Source of the DNA: JAWPMT01 sp965242775
GTDB taxonomy: Bacteria > Bacteroidota > Bacteroidia > Cytophagales > Cyclobacteriaceae
Length of the DNA stretch: 64,000 nt
Assembly: GCA_965242775.1 (NCBI GenBank)
Contig: CBDETI010000015.1
Location: 1 to 64,000 of the forward strand
Direction: 5' to 3'
Made by a program: the position numbers and the translations under genes. This document shows, in pieces, positions 1 through 10,700 of the stretch; position 1 is the stretch's first letter, and every line of letters begins with the position of its first letter. The notes under the pieces are model-generated. The model did no database searches and was not told where the DNA came from. It saw nothing but the letters and a program-made list of their open reading frames with translations.

Positions 1-613
1 TAGTCACATCCGCCGCGTCGTGGCCAAACAGAAGATACTCGCCATCCATATCGAGATCGCTTGCGTTGCTAAGCGCTATTATGCCTGCCGATTGTGCGGC
101 CAAATGCTCATTCCCGGCAGAAGCTCTACCAATTCCTGCAACGTCGTTGGGATAATTGGCATCCTGATCATAGAGGTCGGCGGCTATGCTAATGCCATAT
201 TTAGTACTTAGATAATTCTCCACAATCACACGTTGCGCATCATTAAGCACCGTATTGTAGATGATGGCTTCCGCGATATCTCCATCATAGTCCTGATTGG
301 CGTCAAAACTACCCCTGTTGCATCTTGCTCGGAGCCGATCACCAAAGTACCGCCGCGGTCATCGAGGCACCATCCTGAAAAACTCCGCTAGAAGCGTTTG
401 TACCGTTCTTGTAGATATTGTAGTTACCCCCTGAGCTCTGCCAGGTATGGATATAGATATTCCAATTGCCATCATCGAAGGCACGCCCGCAGGAGTTGTA
501 TTGGAATTGGCCACTGAAAATCGGCCATTCTGTGGTTGATCCTGGAAAAAATCGTTGTTTCCAGCGGCAGAGGCATAAGAGTATGTGGTGCCGGTACCAT
601 CAGTGGTATTCAA
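1..613 (-). pseudogene. Distal part of giant LamG/Calx-beta protein (gene A), fourth module, multiply frameshifted
   Basis: This is the continuation of gene A on the minus strand; it leaves the window at position 1. Translating the three frames piecewise gives a LamG-like segment (residues reading TTDGTGTTYSYAS, then NNDFFQDQ) followed by ANQDYDGDIAEAIIYNT and LDMDGEYLLFGHD, which match the three upstream copies of the same module in gene A. The reading frame is lost near 480, 353 and 314. Each time, restoring one base in a short run (GG, GGG or G4) recovers the homologous protein sequence. Only the stretch 359-613 is open in one frame. The gene's C-terminus is outside the window, so whether it ends in a T9SS sorting domain cannot be seen. 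It is either a decayed end of a real gene or a low-quality stretch of sequence. Confidence 0.7.
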
Positions 614-3600
614 TACCGTGATAGTCGTGATTTCTGTTGACGGGAATCATTCATTACGCTCGGCCAACATTATCGTTATCGTTGCTACCAAAACGCACTA
701 CTTCTCTTCCATTGATCACGTTGGTCCTGTAGACGGGAGCAGACCCATCCGCCACATCGACGATGGTGGCGAGATCATTGTTATTGCCGGAATTGTCTGG
801 CCAGATCACCAAATCCTGCCCATCTGTCAAACCGGATATATTTTCTGCTTCCAGCCACAGAATATTGATATCTTCGTCACCCACACCTCCTGGCCCTGTA
901 GATCCGTCGCTATCATTATCCGTAATGGTGAAAGTAGTACTTTGATGGGTGCCGATGGTGGCCCCAGAAGGGCTACTCATATTATCGGTCAGCGTGATGG
1001 TAAAATCTTCGGATCCTTCTGCGAGAACATCGTCGATGATCACGGCCTGAATAAACCCTGAGGAACTTCCGGCAGCGATTGTAAGTGTTCCTGCCAAAAG
1101 ATTATAGTCTACATTATTTCCAGATGCACTACCGTCACTCACTGTAAAATCGACAGTCACATCTCTTCCCGCCTGTGATGACAGTTGGACTTCCACGTTG
1201 GCTGGGGACGATCCTTCGGTACCACTATTCACAGAATTCAAAAAGGAGATGGTAGGCTCATCGTCATCATCCTGAATGGTGTAGGTCAGTATCGTATTGT
1301 TGTCTGCCAGGTTGCTATTTTCCGGATTACTTAATGTTATCTCTATCGTCTCATCTGCCTCGTCCAGTGCATCTTGATTGATTACCAGATCGATAGTGGT
1401 TGATGTTGTCCCGGCATTGATGGTTGCTGTGCCATCGGCAAGGGTATAATCGGGTCCTCCTCCCGTGGCTGTTCCACCGGTGACGGCATAGTCAACTCTG
1501 GTAGGGTTAACTGGGTCAGTGGGGTCTCCCCCAATGGAAGAGCTAAGTTCAATGGTTAACGATATGGGCGAATTCGCCTCCGTATTTGTTGAATCCGACT
1601 TATTAAAACTAATTCTTCGCGTGTTGTCGTCATCATTAATGGAAAACGTATGGACCGTATTTGATCCCAACTGCGCCCCCGTTGGATTCGAGATCGTCAA
1701 GATTACTGTCTCATCGTCCTCCAGCTCCGTATCATTAGTTAAGGGGATTGAAATATTTCCGGAGCTATTACCTGAGGTGATTGTAAACGATCCATCTACC
1801 AAGGTATAATCCACACCTCCTCCGGTGGCCGTACCTGTAATCGCATAATCAAATGACACATCAGTGGCAGCAGAAAAATTCAGCTCCACAGGATACTGGC
1901 GGGTCCGTTCGGCTCAAATGTTGAGATGCATCACTGTTGAATTGAACCTCCAGCAAACCAATACCTATGGCAACAAAATCTCCATCAGAGAAAGTTATAT
2001 TTCCGGCCTGGTAACTATTTCCACTGGTATTTGTAAGTGGGTAAAGGGTAGCGCCCGAACTGAAATCCCCGTCTGGATCTGTCAGCAAATAATATTGAGT
2101 GTAGTTAGTGGGTGCAACAGGCAGAGGAGAAATATCCACTGTAACGCTCACATCTCCAATGGTACCTGACTGATCGATTTTCCATTCCCTCGGAAGGCGT
2201 TGGAAATTGCTACCTCCATTCGGTGCCTCAGCGGTGGTCCAGGCAGCAACTGAGGCGTTGTTATGTCCAAACATGAGAAAATCCCCTGTCGCATCAAGAG
2301 AAGAAGGATTGCTTATTTCCAATATTCCAGCAGATTGGGCAGTGTTATGCTGATCGCTTCCTTCTTGACCTAATCCTGCCAGATCAAATCCAAATTGCGC
2401 ATCGAAGGCGTAGTAATCCGTCGTTACTGAGAGGCCGTATTTCGACGCAAGGTAGTTCTCTAAAATCACCCGTTGCGCATCGTTCAAGGCTGTGTTGTAG
2501 ATAATTACCTCGGCAATATCACCATCATAATCCTGATTTGCGTCAAAACTACCTCCTGTGGCATCCTGTTCCGCTCCGATGGTTAATGTACCCCCAGCGG
2601 TCATGGATGTGCCACTCTGAAAGGTTCCTGATGCCGCATTGGTACCATTTTTATAAATACTGTAAGTACCCCCAGCGCTTTGCCATGTATGGATATAGAT
2701 ATTCCAAGCGCCATCATCAAAGGCAACTCCGGTAGGTGTTTCCGGAGAATTAGCGATCGCAAATCTTCCTGTTCCTGCCTGATCCTGAAAAAAGTCATTG
2801 TTACCGGCACTACTGGCGTAAGAATAAACTGTCCCTGAACCATCAGTAGTTCGTAACACGGTAATCGTCGTTATTTCTGTGGATGGAAAATCATTAAGTA
2901 AACTACGACCGACATTGTCATTATCATTAGCTCCAAAACGCACCACGGGCAATCCATTTAATTCGTTGGTTTCAAAAAGAGGTGATCCTCCGTCTGCCCC
3001 GTCGACTATGGTCGCCATGTCATTTCCATTTCCCGAATTATCTGGCCAGGAAGTCAGGGCCTGACCATCGGTTAGTCCCGTGATATTTTCGGCCTCCAGC
3101 CACAGGATGTTGATGTCCTCATCTCCCACCCCACCAGGGCCACTAAATCCCAGGTTATCATTATCGTTAATGGTAAAAGTGTGGGTCGTGTTGCCTGCGG
3201 GGGTAGCTCCTGTTGCTCCATCAATCGTAACGGTGAAAGTCTCAGCCCCTTCAACAGCCCCGTCGTTGGTGATCGCGGGCGTAATAAACCCGGAAGATGC
3301 CCCAGCGAGGATTGTTATTGAACCAGTTGGAAGGTTGTAATCTACCGATGATCCAGAGGCCGTAATGTCTAAACTTGAATAGTCTACGGTAATGTCTTTA
3401 CCGGAAATTGTAGAAAGCACCACCTCAATATTAGCAGGGCTGGACCCTTCATTTCCACTGCTAGCTGTACTTGCAAAGCCAACCGTCGGTCCGGAATCAT
3501 TGTCATTGATGGTATATGTGTGCGAGGTGTTGGTTCCAAGGTTTACATTGGCGCTTGGATTGGTTAGGGTCACAATCATTGTCTCATCATCCTCATCCAG

Positions 3601-6600
3601 GATATCTTCGTTGACATCTATCTCTATGGTCACCTGAGTCAGCGCCATCCCACCCTCAATTGTGGCCGTCCCCGAAGAATTAAAGAAATCAATACCTGAA
3701 CCCGCAGCTGTACCTCCTGTGACGGAATAATCGACCGTTACATCGGTCACTTCCGCATTGTCAATGGAAATGACAAACTGGGCAGGTGTCGACGATTCCG
3801 ACCCTGAAGAACTGGCTATGGCGAACTGAATTTTGTTGGTCACATCCGTATCGTGAATGGTAAGCTCATGCTGCGCAATGCTACCCAATTGTGCATTCGA
3901 TGATGGACTGGAGAGGTCCAAAACCACCAACTCATCGGTCTCCGGCGTGGTATCATCCACCAACGTCACCGAAATCGCTGCCGTGGTACTACCAGCGGGG
4001 ATTGTAACAGAACCCGGTGAAAGTACATAGTCTGACGATGCTGTCGCCGTACTGGACCCACTGTTGATAGCATAGTCGACGGTGACCTCTTCATCCAGGG
4101 GAAAATTCAATGCCAGCGATAGAGAAGCCGGGCCTTCCGATTCGAAGATTTCGGAGGTACCCTCGCTAAATCCAATTTCAGGCCTCACCACAGCAAACGT
4201 GACATAGTCTCCATCTGAGAATGTCACATTCGTCTCCAAGTCAGTGCCACCAATAGATGTAAGGACATAAGCCACCGCCCCGGAGCTGAAGTCTCCATCG
4301 GCATCGATCAGCATGTAATACCTGGTATATTCAGCAGGTAAGGCAGGCAGACTGGATATATTAAGCGTGGCAGTCACCGAACCTACATCACCACTCAAAT
4401 CTAACCTCCACTCACGGTCAAGACGTTGGATATTAGTGCCATTATCGGGGGCTTCCTCCGTACCCCACGAATCCACGCCAGCATTATTATGGCCAAACAG
4501 TAGGAAATCGCCACTAGCATCCAAACCACTTGCACCACTGACTTTGAAGATCCCAGCGGATTGTGCGGATGTATGTGTGTCGGAGCCCTGCTGACCTATC
4601 CCTGAGACGTCCGTGCCATAGGAAGCATCAAAAGAATAATAGTCATTGGTTATGGTAAGGTCAAATTTTGAGGCGAGGTAGTTCTCGACTACTACACGCT
4701 GAGCATCATTCAAAACCGTATTGTAAATCATGACCTCAGCGATATCGCCATCATAGTCTTGGTTCGCATCAAAGCCACCACCGGTAACATCCTGCTCTGC
4801 TCCAATGGTCAAAGTCCCGCCTGTGGTCATGGTGGCTCCACTTTGAAATGTACCAGAGGAGGAATTAGTGCCATTTTTATAAATCACATAACTACCGCCG
4901 CTACTTTGCCACGTGTGTATGTAAATGTTCCATTGGCCATCATCAAACGCTACTCCCGATGGTGTGGTAGCCGAATTGGCAATGGCGAATCTTCCGTTTT
5001 GCGTCTGATCTTGGAAGAAGTCATTATTCCCTGCACTGCTTGCGTAGGAATAGGTCGTACCTGTACCATCGGTGGTTTTCAGCACTGTGACCGTGGTAAT
5101 GGCTGATGTGGGAAAGTTGGTCAAAGATGCCCGGCCAACATTGTCATTGCTATTGCCACCAAATCGGACAATTGGTTGACCGTTTAACTCGTTGGTTTCA
5201 TACAGCGGCGATCCGCCATCAGCACCGTCTACTATAGTCGCAACATCATTACTATTCCCCGAATTGTCAGTCCATGTGCCTATGGCCTGACCATCTGTCA
5301 AGCCGGTGAGGTTTTCTGGTTCCAACCAAAGAATGTTCGTACTCGCATCACCAACACCTCCAGGGCCGGAAAACCCGACAGAGGGGGTTTCATTGTCGTT
5401 TATTGTGAAAGTGTGAACTGTTGTCGATCCCAGCGTGGATTGCATGGGATTTGAAATTGTAATTGTAAAACTTTCCGCACCTTCTAATATTAAATCATCA
5501 ATTATTGATGGTTCAATGTTGCCAAAAGTAGATCCTGCCGGAATGGTAAGGGTGCCATTAGAAAGCGTAAAATCCGAACCATCTGCAGTACCGGTGGTCG
5601 CCGCGTAATCCACGGTGACGTCCTGGCCAGAGACAGCACCCAGACTCACCTGAATCTGGGCGGGTGTAGCACCCTCAGATCCATTGCTTGCTCCCTGGGA
5701 AAAGGAGATTGTTGGTGAGGTATCATCATCGGTGATGGTGTAAGTGAATGTATTGTTGCCATTCAGATTGACATTGTTACTAGGATTGGATAAGGTGATG
5801 ATGATCGTTTCGTTGGCTTCGTCGAGAACATCTGAGTTGATATTTATATCAAAGCTACCTATAGTTTGCCCTGAACTTACGGTAGCAACTCCGGAGGAGT
5901 TGAAGTAATCCACACCACCCCCGGTGGCAGTTCCTCCTGTTGCCTCAAAGTTCACAGTAAAATCCGCCATGTTGTCGGTGCCACTGCTTGTCAAAGAGAT
6001 CGATAAGGTGGATGAAGATTCGCTTCCTGACCCAGTAGTTGAGGTAAAACCAATGTCCAATGATCGGTCATCGTCATTGATTACATAGGTAGCTTGGGAG
6101 CCGGTTCCGATAACACCATTGGTAGGTGTCCCCAGATCAACTATGATGGATTCATCTAATTCTTCGTCACCATCGTCAACTATTGAAAGTTGGATATTCT
6201 CGAAAGTGGTACCGGCGCTAATGGTGATCGGGGAAGTGGATATCAGACTGTAATCAGCTGGATTAGACGCTCCGCTGGATCCATTTATGGTAAAAGGAAC
6301 ATCCACTGCCAGCGAGGGAGCAAAATCCAGTGATACTTCAATATTAACAGACGTGACGGACTCAAAGCCATTAGCCGAGGCCGTAGAGAAATTTACCCCA
6401 GGAGCACGAACGGCCAGGGAAATATAATCTCCATTGTCGAGGGAAACGCCGGTCGCCCGATACTCCGATCCCCCAATAGGTGATAGCTGCTGTATCGAGG
6501 CCCCCGTGGCAAAGTCACCATCTGCATCGATCAAAATGAAGTAATCCGTATAGTTCGCAGGCAACGATGGAAGCAAAGTGTTGTCAATTGTGATTGAAAC

Positions 6601-7575
6601 GGTACCTACCTCATTTGTCTCGTCGATGCGCCATTCACGTGCTATTCGTTGAATGTTCTGGACACTCCCCGGAATCTCCGTAGTTGACCAGGACGCGATG
6701 CTGCCATTGTCATGACCAAATAGCAAAAAGTCATTATCCGCCAGGGCACTGGGTGAGGAGAGCTCCAGTATCTCGCCAGACCGGCCAGTGGTATTAGCAC
6801 CGGAGGAAGCCTGCCCGATTCCAGCCAGGTCATGGGGGTGAGTAGCATCGTAGGCATAGTAATCGTTAGCCACCGCTATTCCGTATTTCGCACTTAGGTA
6901 ATTTTCAACTATGGTCCTTTCGCCATCGTTCAAATAAGAGGAGAATAAAATGATCTCCGCCACATCACCATCCAAATCCTGGACGGCCTGATATCCTCCA
7001 TCTACGGCATCTTGTTCGGCCCCGAAAACGAGTACGCCACCATCGGTCAGAGAGCCAGTAGAAGCATTGACACTGTACTGTAAAACTCCATCTTCATAAA
7101 ACACACCATTATCTGTACCCGAAGAATTAGTCCACTGATGACCGACAATATGCCAGGTGTCATCCACAAGGCTAAAGCCGCTCCCATCCTCACGAATGCC
7201 ATTGATGAAAGCCCGATAATCATCTGAATTATCCAAAACATACTCATTGGTGGACCCTGAGACCGCATACGACAGATGGGTCGCATCATTCTCGTTGAGT
7301 TTTTGGACTATGAAAAAGGATAGACCCGTTGATGCGAAGCCAGTAAACGGATTTCTTACTATTCTGGAATTGTCGACGGCCCCAAAACGAACTACCGGAA
7401 GGCCATTCAACTCATTGGTCTCGTAGGTAGGCTCCAGTCCGGAAGGTCCGGAGAAAGTGTTCCCATTTCCGGAATTGTCTGTCCATGAAGAAACAGCTGT
7501 CCCATCGCTTTGTGACAAATCTCCGGCCCTGAGCCAAAGTATATTGTTGGAAGAAGACCCAACTCCCCCAGGCCC
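150..7575 (-). repeat. Four tandem ~2.2 kb supermodules inside gene A
   Basis: The GPGGVG...ILWL motif recurs near 7575, 5365, 3145 and 897, a spacing of about 2210, 2220 and 2250 bp. Each unit carries the same order of parts: a LamG-like domain, a conserved linker block ending in REW(R/K)(I/L)D, and three Calx-beta repeats. DNA identity between units is visible but imperfect, with many synonymous changes, so the duplications are not recent. The first unit is the most divergent in its LamG part. The fourth is cut by the window edge and carries all the indels. Confidence 0.8.
654..1889 (-). pseudogene. Middle fragment of gene A: Calx-beta repeats plus start of fourth LamG module
   Basis: This is an open stretch of 411 codons with no credible start of its own. 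Its first residues (ELNFSAATDVSFDYAITG) continue the Calx-beta repeat interrupted at the end of the 1861-7635 frame. It contains three Calx-beta repeats of about 110 residues, recognised by DYAVTGGTATGGGPDYT-like strands and ENSNLADNN, and by the acidic DDDDEPTISF junctions. A GPGGVGDEDINILWLEAEN motif near residue 330 then opens the fourth LamG-like module. The frame stops just after NDNVGRA, where the other copies continue with LLNDFPS or LTNFPTS. A missing C near 656 and a missing T near 644 explain the break. It is part of one gene, not a separate one. Confidence 0.75.
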
Positions 7576-7635
7576 ATTTTGGGCTAATAGTGCCAGAGGT
7601 GACATCAACATGGCAACGATAATGGCGTACTTCAT
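1861..7635 (-). CDS. Giant secreted LamG/Calx-beta repeat protein (gene A), N-terminal 1924 residues
   Basis: The start at 7635 gives a clear signal peptide (MKYAIIVAMLMSPLALLAQ), preceded by GGAAAG. The mature part is built from three full supermodules of about 735 residues. Each begins with GPGGVG and an ILWL segment, a concanavalin/LamG-like domain of about 200 residues (WTDNSGN, VVRFG, YDGDIAEV). Next comes a roughly 150-residue conserved block (DYYAFDA, GDFLLFGHNN, REWRID), and then three Calx-beta repeats with DDD-rich calcium-binding edges. Supermodules start near residues 21, 760 and 1497. LamG and Calx-beta domains are typical of extracellular adhesins and polysaccharide-binding proteins; a role in surface adhesion is inferred. 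The frame ends artificially at 1861 after ASQHLS: two one-base deletions near 1927 and 1891 push translation into a stop, and the protein continues in another frame. It lies 161 bp downstream of gene B, with no recognisable promoter of its own. Confidence 0.85.
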   Translation of the reverse strand: MKYAIIVAMLMSPLALLAQNGPGGVGSSSNNILWLRAGDLSQSDGTAVSSWTDNSGNGNTFSGPSGLEPTYETNELNGLPVVRFGAVDNSRIVRNPFTGFASTGLSFFIVQKLNENDATHLSYAVSGSTNEYVLDNSDDYRAFINGIREDGSGFSLVDDTWHIVGHQWTNSSGTDNGVFYEDGVLQYSVNASTGSLTDGGVLVFGAEQDAVDGGYQAVQDLDGDVAEIILFSSYLNDGERTIVENYLSAKYGIAVANDYYAYDATHPHDLAGIGQASSGANTTGRSGEILELSSPSALADNDFLLFGHDNGSIASWSTTEIPGSVQNIQRIAREWRIDETNEVGTVSITIDNTLLPSLPANYTDYFILIDADGDFATGASIQQLSPIGGSEYRATGVSLDNGDYISLAVRAPGVNFSTASANGFESVTSVNIEVSLDFAPSLAVDVPFTINGSSGASNPADYSLISTSPITISAGTTFENIQLSIVDDGDEELDESIIVDLGTPTNGVIGTGSQATYVINDDDRSLDIGFTSTTGSGSESSSTLSISLTSSGTDNMADFTVNFEATGGTATGGGVDYFNSSGVATVSSGQTIGSFDININSDVLDEANETIIITLSNPSNNVNLNGNNTFTYTITDDDTSPTISFSQGASNGSEGATPAQIQVSLGAVSGQDVTVDYAATTGTADGSDFTLSNGTLTIPAGSTFGNIEPSIIDDLILEGAESFTITISNPMQSTLGSTTVHTFTINDNETPSVGFSGPGGVGDASTNILWLEPENLTGLTDGQAIGTWTDNSGNSNDVATIVDGADGGSPLYETNELNGQPIVRFGGNSNDNVGRASLTNFPTSAITTVTVLKTTDGTGTTYSYASSAGNNDFFQDQTQNGRFAIANSATTPSGVAFDDGQWNIYIHTWQSSGGSYVIYKNGTNSSSGTFQSGATMTTGGTLTIGAEQDVTGGGFDANQDYDGDIAEVMIYNTVLNDAQRVVVENYLASKFDLTITNDYYSFDASYGTDVSGIGQQGSDTHTSAQSAGIFKVSGASGLDASGDFLLFGHNNAGVDSWGTEEAPDNGTNIQRLDREWRLDLSGDVGSVTATLNISSLPALPAEYTRYYMLIDADGDFSSGAVAYVLTSIGGTDLETNVTFSDGDYVTFAVVRPEIGFSEGTSEIFESEGPASLSLALNFPLDEEVTVDYAINSGSSTATASSDYVLSPGSVTIPAGSTTAAISVTLVDDTTPETDELVVLDLSSPSSNAQLGSIAQHELTIHDTDVTNKIQFAIASSSGSESSTPAQFVISIDNAEVTDVTVDYSVTGGTAAGSGIDFFNSSGTATIEGGMALTQVTIEIDVNEDILDEDDETMIVTLTNPSANVNLGTNTSHTYTINDNDSGPTVGFASTASSGNEGSSPANIEVVLSTISGKDITVDYSSLDITASGSSVDYNLPTGSITILAGASSGFITPAITNDGAVEGAETFTVTIDGATGATPAGNTTHTFTINDNDNLGFSGPGGVGDEDINILWLEAENITGLTDGQALTSWPDNSGNGNDMATIVDGADGGSPLFETNELNGLPVVRFGANDNDNVGRSLLNDFPSTEITTITVLRTTDGSGTVYSYASSAGNNDFFQDQAGTGRFAIANSPETPTGVAFDDGAWNIYIHTWQSAGGTYSIYKNGTNAASGTFQSGTSMTAGGTLTIGAEQDATGGSFDANQDYDGDIAEVIIYNTALNDAQRVILENYLASKYGLSVTTDYYAFDAQFGFDLAGLGQEGSDQHNTAQSAGILEISNPSSLDATGDFLMFGHNNASVAAWTTAEAPNGGSNFQRLPREWKIDQSGTIGDVSVTVDISPLPVAPTNYTQYYLLTDPDGDFSSGATLYPLTNTSGNSYQAGNITFSDGDFVAIGIGLLEVQFNSDASQHLSRTDPPVSCGAEFFCCH

Positions 7636-7796
7636 CTTTCCAACTGCAGCTACAAGGCAATCGGAAAATTAGATGAGCACCTGCCTACGGGCAAGGATTA
7701 TGGACCTATACAAGTAAAATCGGGACCAACGCGGATATTCTTTACTCGATTTTCAGAAACTACAATAGTTCAAACAAATCTTCAAAAAGTATAAAG

Positions 7797-10700
7797 CTAT
7801 CGCTTAAGTATCCTGGCTCGTTCTACTTTCGACCCTAGTTTGATAAGGAAGTAGTAAGTCCCGGTTTTCAATTCAGACAGATCAACCTGCACTTTCGAAC
7901 CTGCGGCTGTTTCCTGACTAGCAAGGACCTGAACCCCTCGTGAATCGTAGATTTCATAAACCACATGACCCAGATTCACCGGCCCGGCAATTGTTAGTTG
8001 ATCTATCACAGGATTAGGATACATCGTTATTTCAAAATCCTTTGTTTCCCAGAAAACACTGATGATGTAAGAGAATTCAAACGTGCCATCAAAGTCAACT
8101 TGTCGTATGCGATAATAGTTAATACCTGCAATGGGGCTTTCGTCAAGGAATCCATAGGTATTTACCTGATCCTCCACATTGGAACCAGCTACGGAATAGA
8201 TATCAGTAAAGTTCTCGCCATCAAGGCTTCTTTGAAGGATCATCGACTCAACATTCACCTCGTTGGTGGTAACCCACGCCAAGTGTATACCTCGCTCCTG
8301 TACATCCGCTACGAAAGAAAGGAAATCCAATGGCAAGGGATTCTCGTCATCCTGATTGGTCACAAAGACAGTTTGATCCGCAACACCTAAAAATGTGGCA
8401 TCACTGGATGCATTGACCGAGACGGTGATGCCATATACCTGATCACCATCCTGATCTATGTCGTCAGCTGGTGTGACAGTTACCGGTTGGGCTACATTGT
8501 AATTCCCGTTGGTAAAGGTGAGCTGCGCCGGGCTAACACTACCTTCATCACTGGCCTCGGACAGATCGATGACCACATTGGTCGTAGGTTGTACATCCAG
8601 CACTACTGTGAAATTGGCTACAGTACCCGATTCAGAAGTAACCACCGAAGTAGAACTCAAAACCACTCCCTCGTCATCATCCACGTTGGTCACTGTTACC
8701 GTTTCATCTACCGCATCGTCGAAATTATTATCGCTCAGTGGATCATTAACCGAAAGCGTAATATTGTAATTCTGATCTCCATCCAGCAAATTGTCATCGG
8801 CATGGGTGACTGTCACCGTCTGTGGGCTATTCCAGTTACCGTTATTGAAAGTCAGTTGCGTCGGGCTTATGCTACCTTCATCGCTTGATTCAGTCAAATC
8901 GATCACCACATTGGTAGTCGGAGCCACAGACAATTCCACATCAAAACTGCTATTGGTACCATCCTCGCCTGTCGTAGCAGTACTTGTGCTCAATCTTATC
9001 GACCCTTCATTGTCTTCGTTTGTCCCCAGAACCTGTTGATCAGAGGCATCGTCATAGTCATCATCGCTGAGTGCATCATTGATGGAAAGCGTAATGGTAT
9101 AACCTATATCACCGTCATTCAGTGCATCATCTTCGCCATTCACGGTCACCGACTGAGCCATATTCCAGTTACCATTGGTGAAAGTGAGCTGACTGGAGCC
9201 TAATGAAATCTCGTCACTGGACTCGGTAATGTTGATAACCACATTGGTCGCGGGCTGCAACGTAAGTACAACGCTGAAGCTGTCATTGGTGCCTCCTTCG
9301 CTGGTGGTAACAACCGACGGGGTGATTATGAAGCTACCATCCCGGTCTACGTAGTTCTCCTCCGTATCACCATCGTTATCGGGTTTTCCGCTTACATTCC
9401 CGTAAAAGTTTCCTCCCTGGTCAGTGTCAAACAGATTGATCAATCCATCAGAATCAGCATCGGCATACTCAGAGTTATCAGGATCGAGGAAGTTGGGCAA
9501 GTTATCCGTGTCACTATCGGTACTGTACCAGGAAAGATCCAGCGGATTATAGAAAGTAGCGTTCCCGAAGGCAGTGGCCCTATCAGTGTAATCGTCTGTG
9601 TACGAGCCATCTTCATCATCATCAAATCCTTCGTTGAAGTCGTAGATACCATCATCATCGGCATCAATATCAAGGTAATCTGCCTCATCAGTACCGTCTG
9701 TATTCGGCACAGTGAGTGCGGTACCACCGTTATCGGAATCAACCAGGTTACCCCAACCGTCGCCATCGGTATCACCTGTGGTATCGAGCATGCCATCACC
9801 GTCGGTATCACTTCCTCCCGCTTCAATCAAGTCAACCAGGCCATCACTGTCTGAGTCAATATCAATGCGATTGACCAGACCATCCCCATCAAAATCCCCA
9901 TCGGCCAGCGGTGTTCCTCCTTCGTCCGCATCAATTGTATTTACGATACCATCGCCATCATCATCCAGGTCGGCTGTGTCAAGGATACTATCCCCATCAT
10001 CGTCCAAATCCGTGGCATCGTCGATGCTATCCCCGTCAAGGTCGGTTCCGCCTGTTTGCGTGGCATCGAAAGTATCGTCGATATCATCACCATCGGTATC
10101 AACACCACTTCCGCCATTGCCAGGAGCACTGTCTACATCCACATAATCAGGAACACCATCCATATCAGTGTCTGTCAACTGATCGGTATCATAGGTATCA
10201 TCAATGTCGTCACCATCTGTATCGACACCACTTCCACCATTGCCTGGCGCGCTATCCACATCCACATTATCATATATACCGTCATCGTCAGAATCTGTTG
10301 TTCCGTCCAATTTACCGTCATTGTCACTGTCGGTTCCCCCGGCTTCCAGTATGTCTTGAATGCCGTCATTGTCGCTATCCAAATCGAAGAAGTTGGGCAC
10401 CCCATCCAGGTCAGTATCATATTCATCCCAGATACCATCGCCATTGCTATCGGTAAGGGGTTGCGTATCTCCTATTGTGTTGGGGTTGTCTGCATCGTTG
10501 TAGTTGAAGACACCATCCCCATCCTGATCACCAAATGGATCACGATAGGTGGTATTGTCATATTCGTCTGAGTCTAAAATCCCATCATTGTCACCGTCAG
10601 CATCCTGTCCATCGGCCACTCTATCATTATCACTATCGTTGAAAAAGAGGTAATCCGGAGTTGCGCCTCCACCCTGAACTTTATCATTGGTCCAGTTGCC

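Noticed and set aside
9712..10456. Long plus-strand open frames rich in Pro/Ser or His/Tyr inside genes B and C
   Set aside because: They are antisense shadows of the DSDGDG repeat codons; no start signal, no protein-like composition, and they recur wherever the repeat does.
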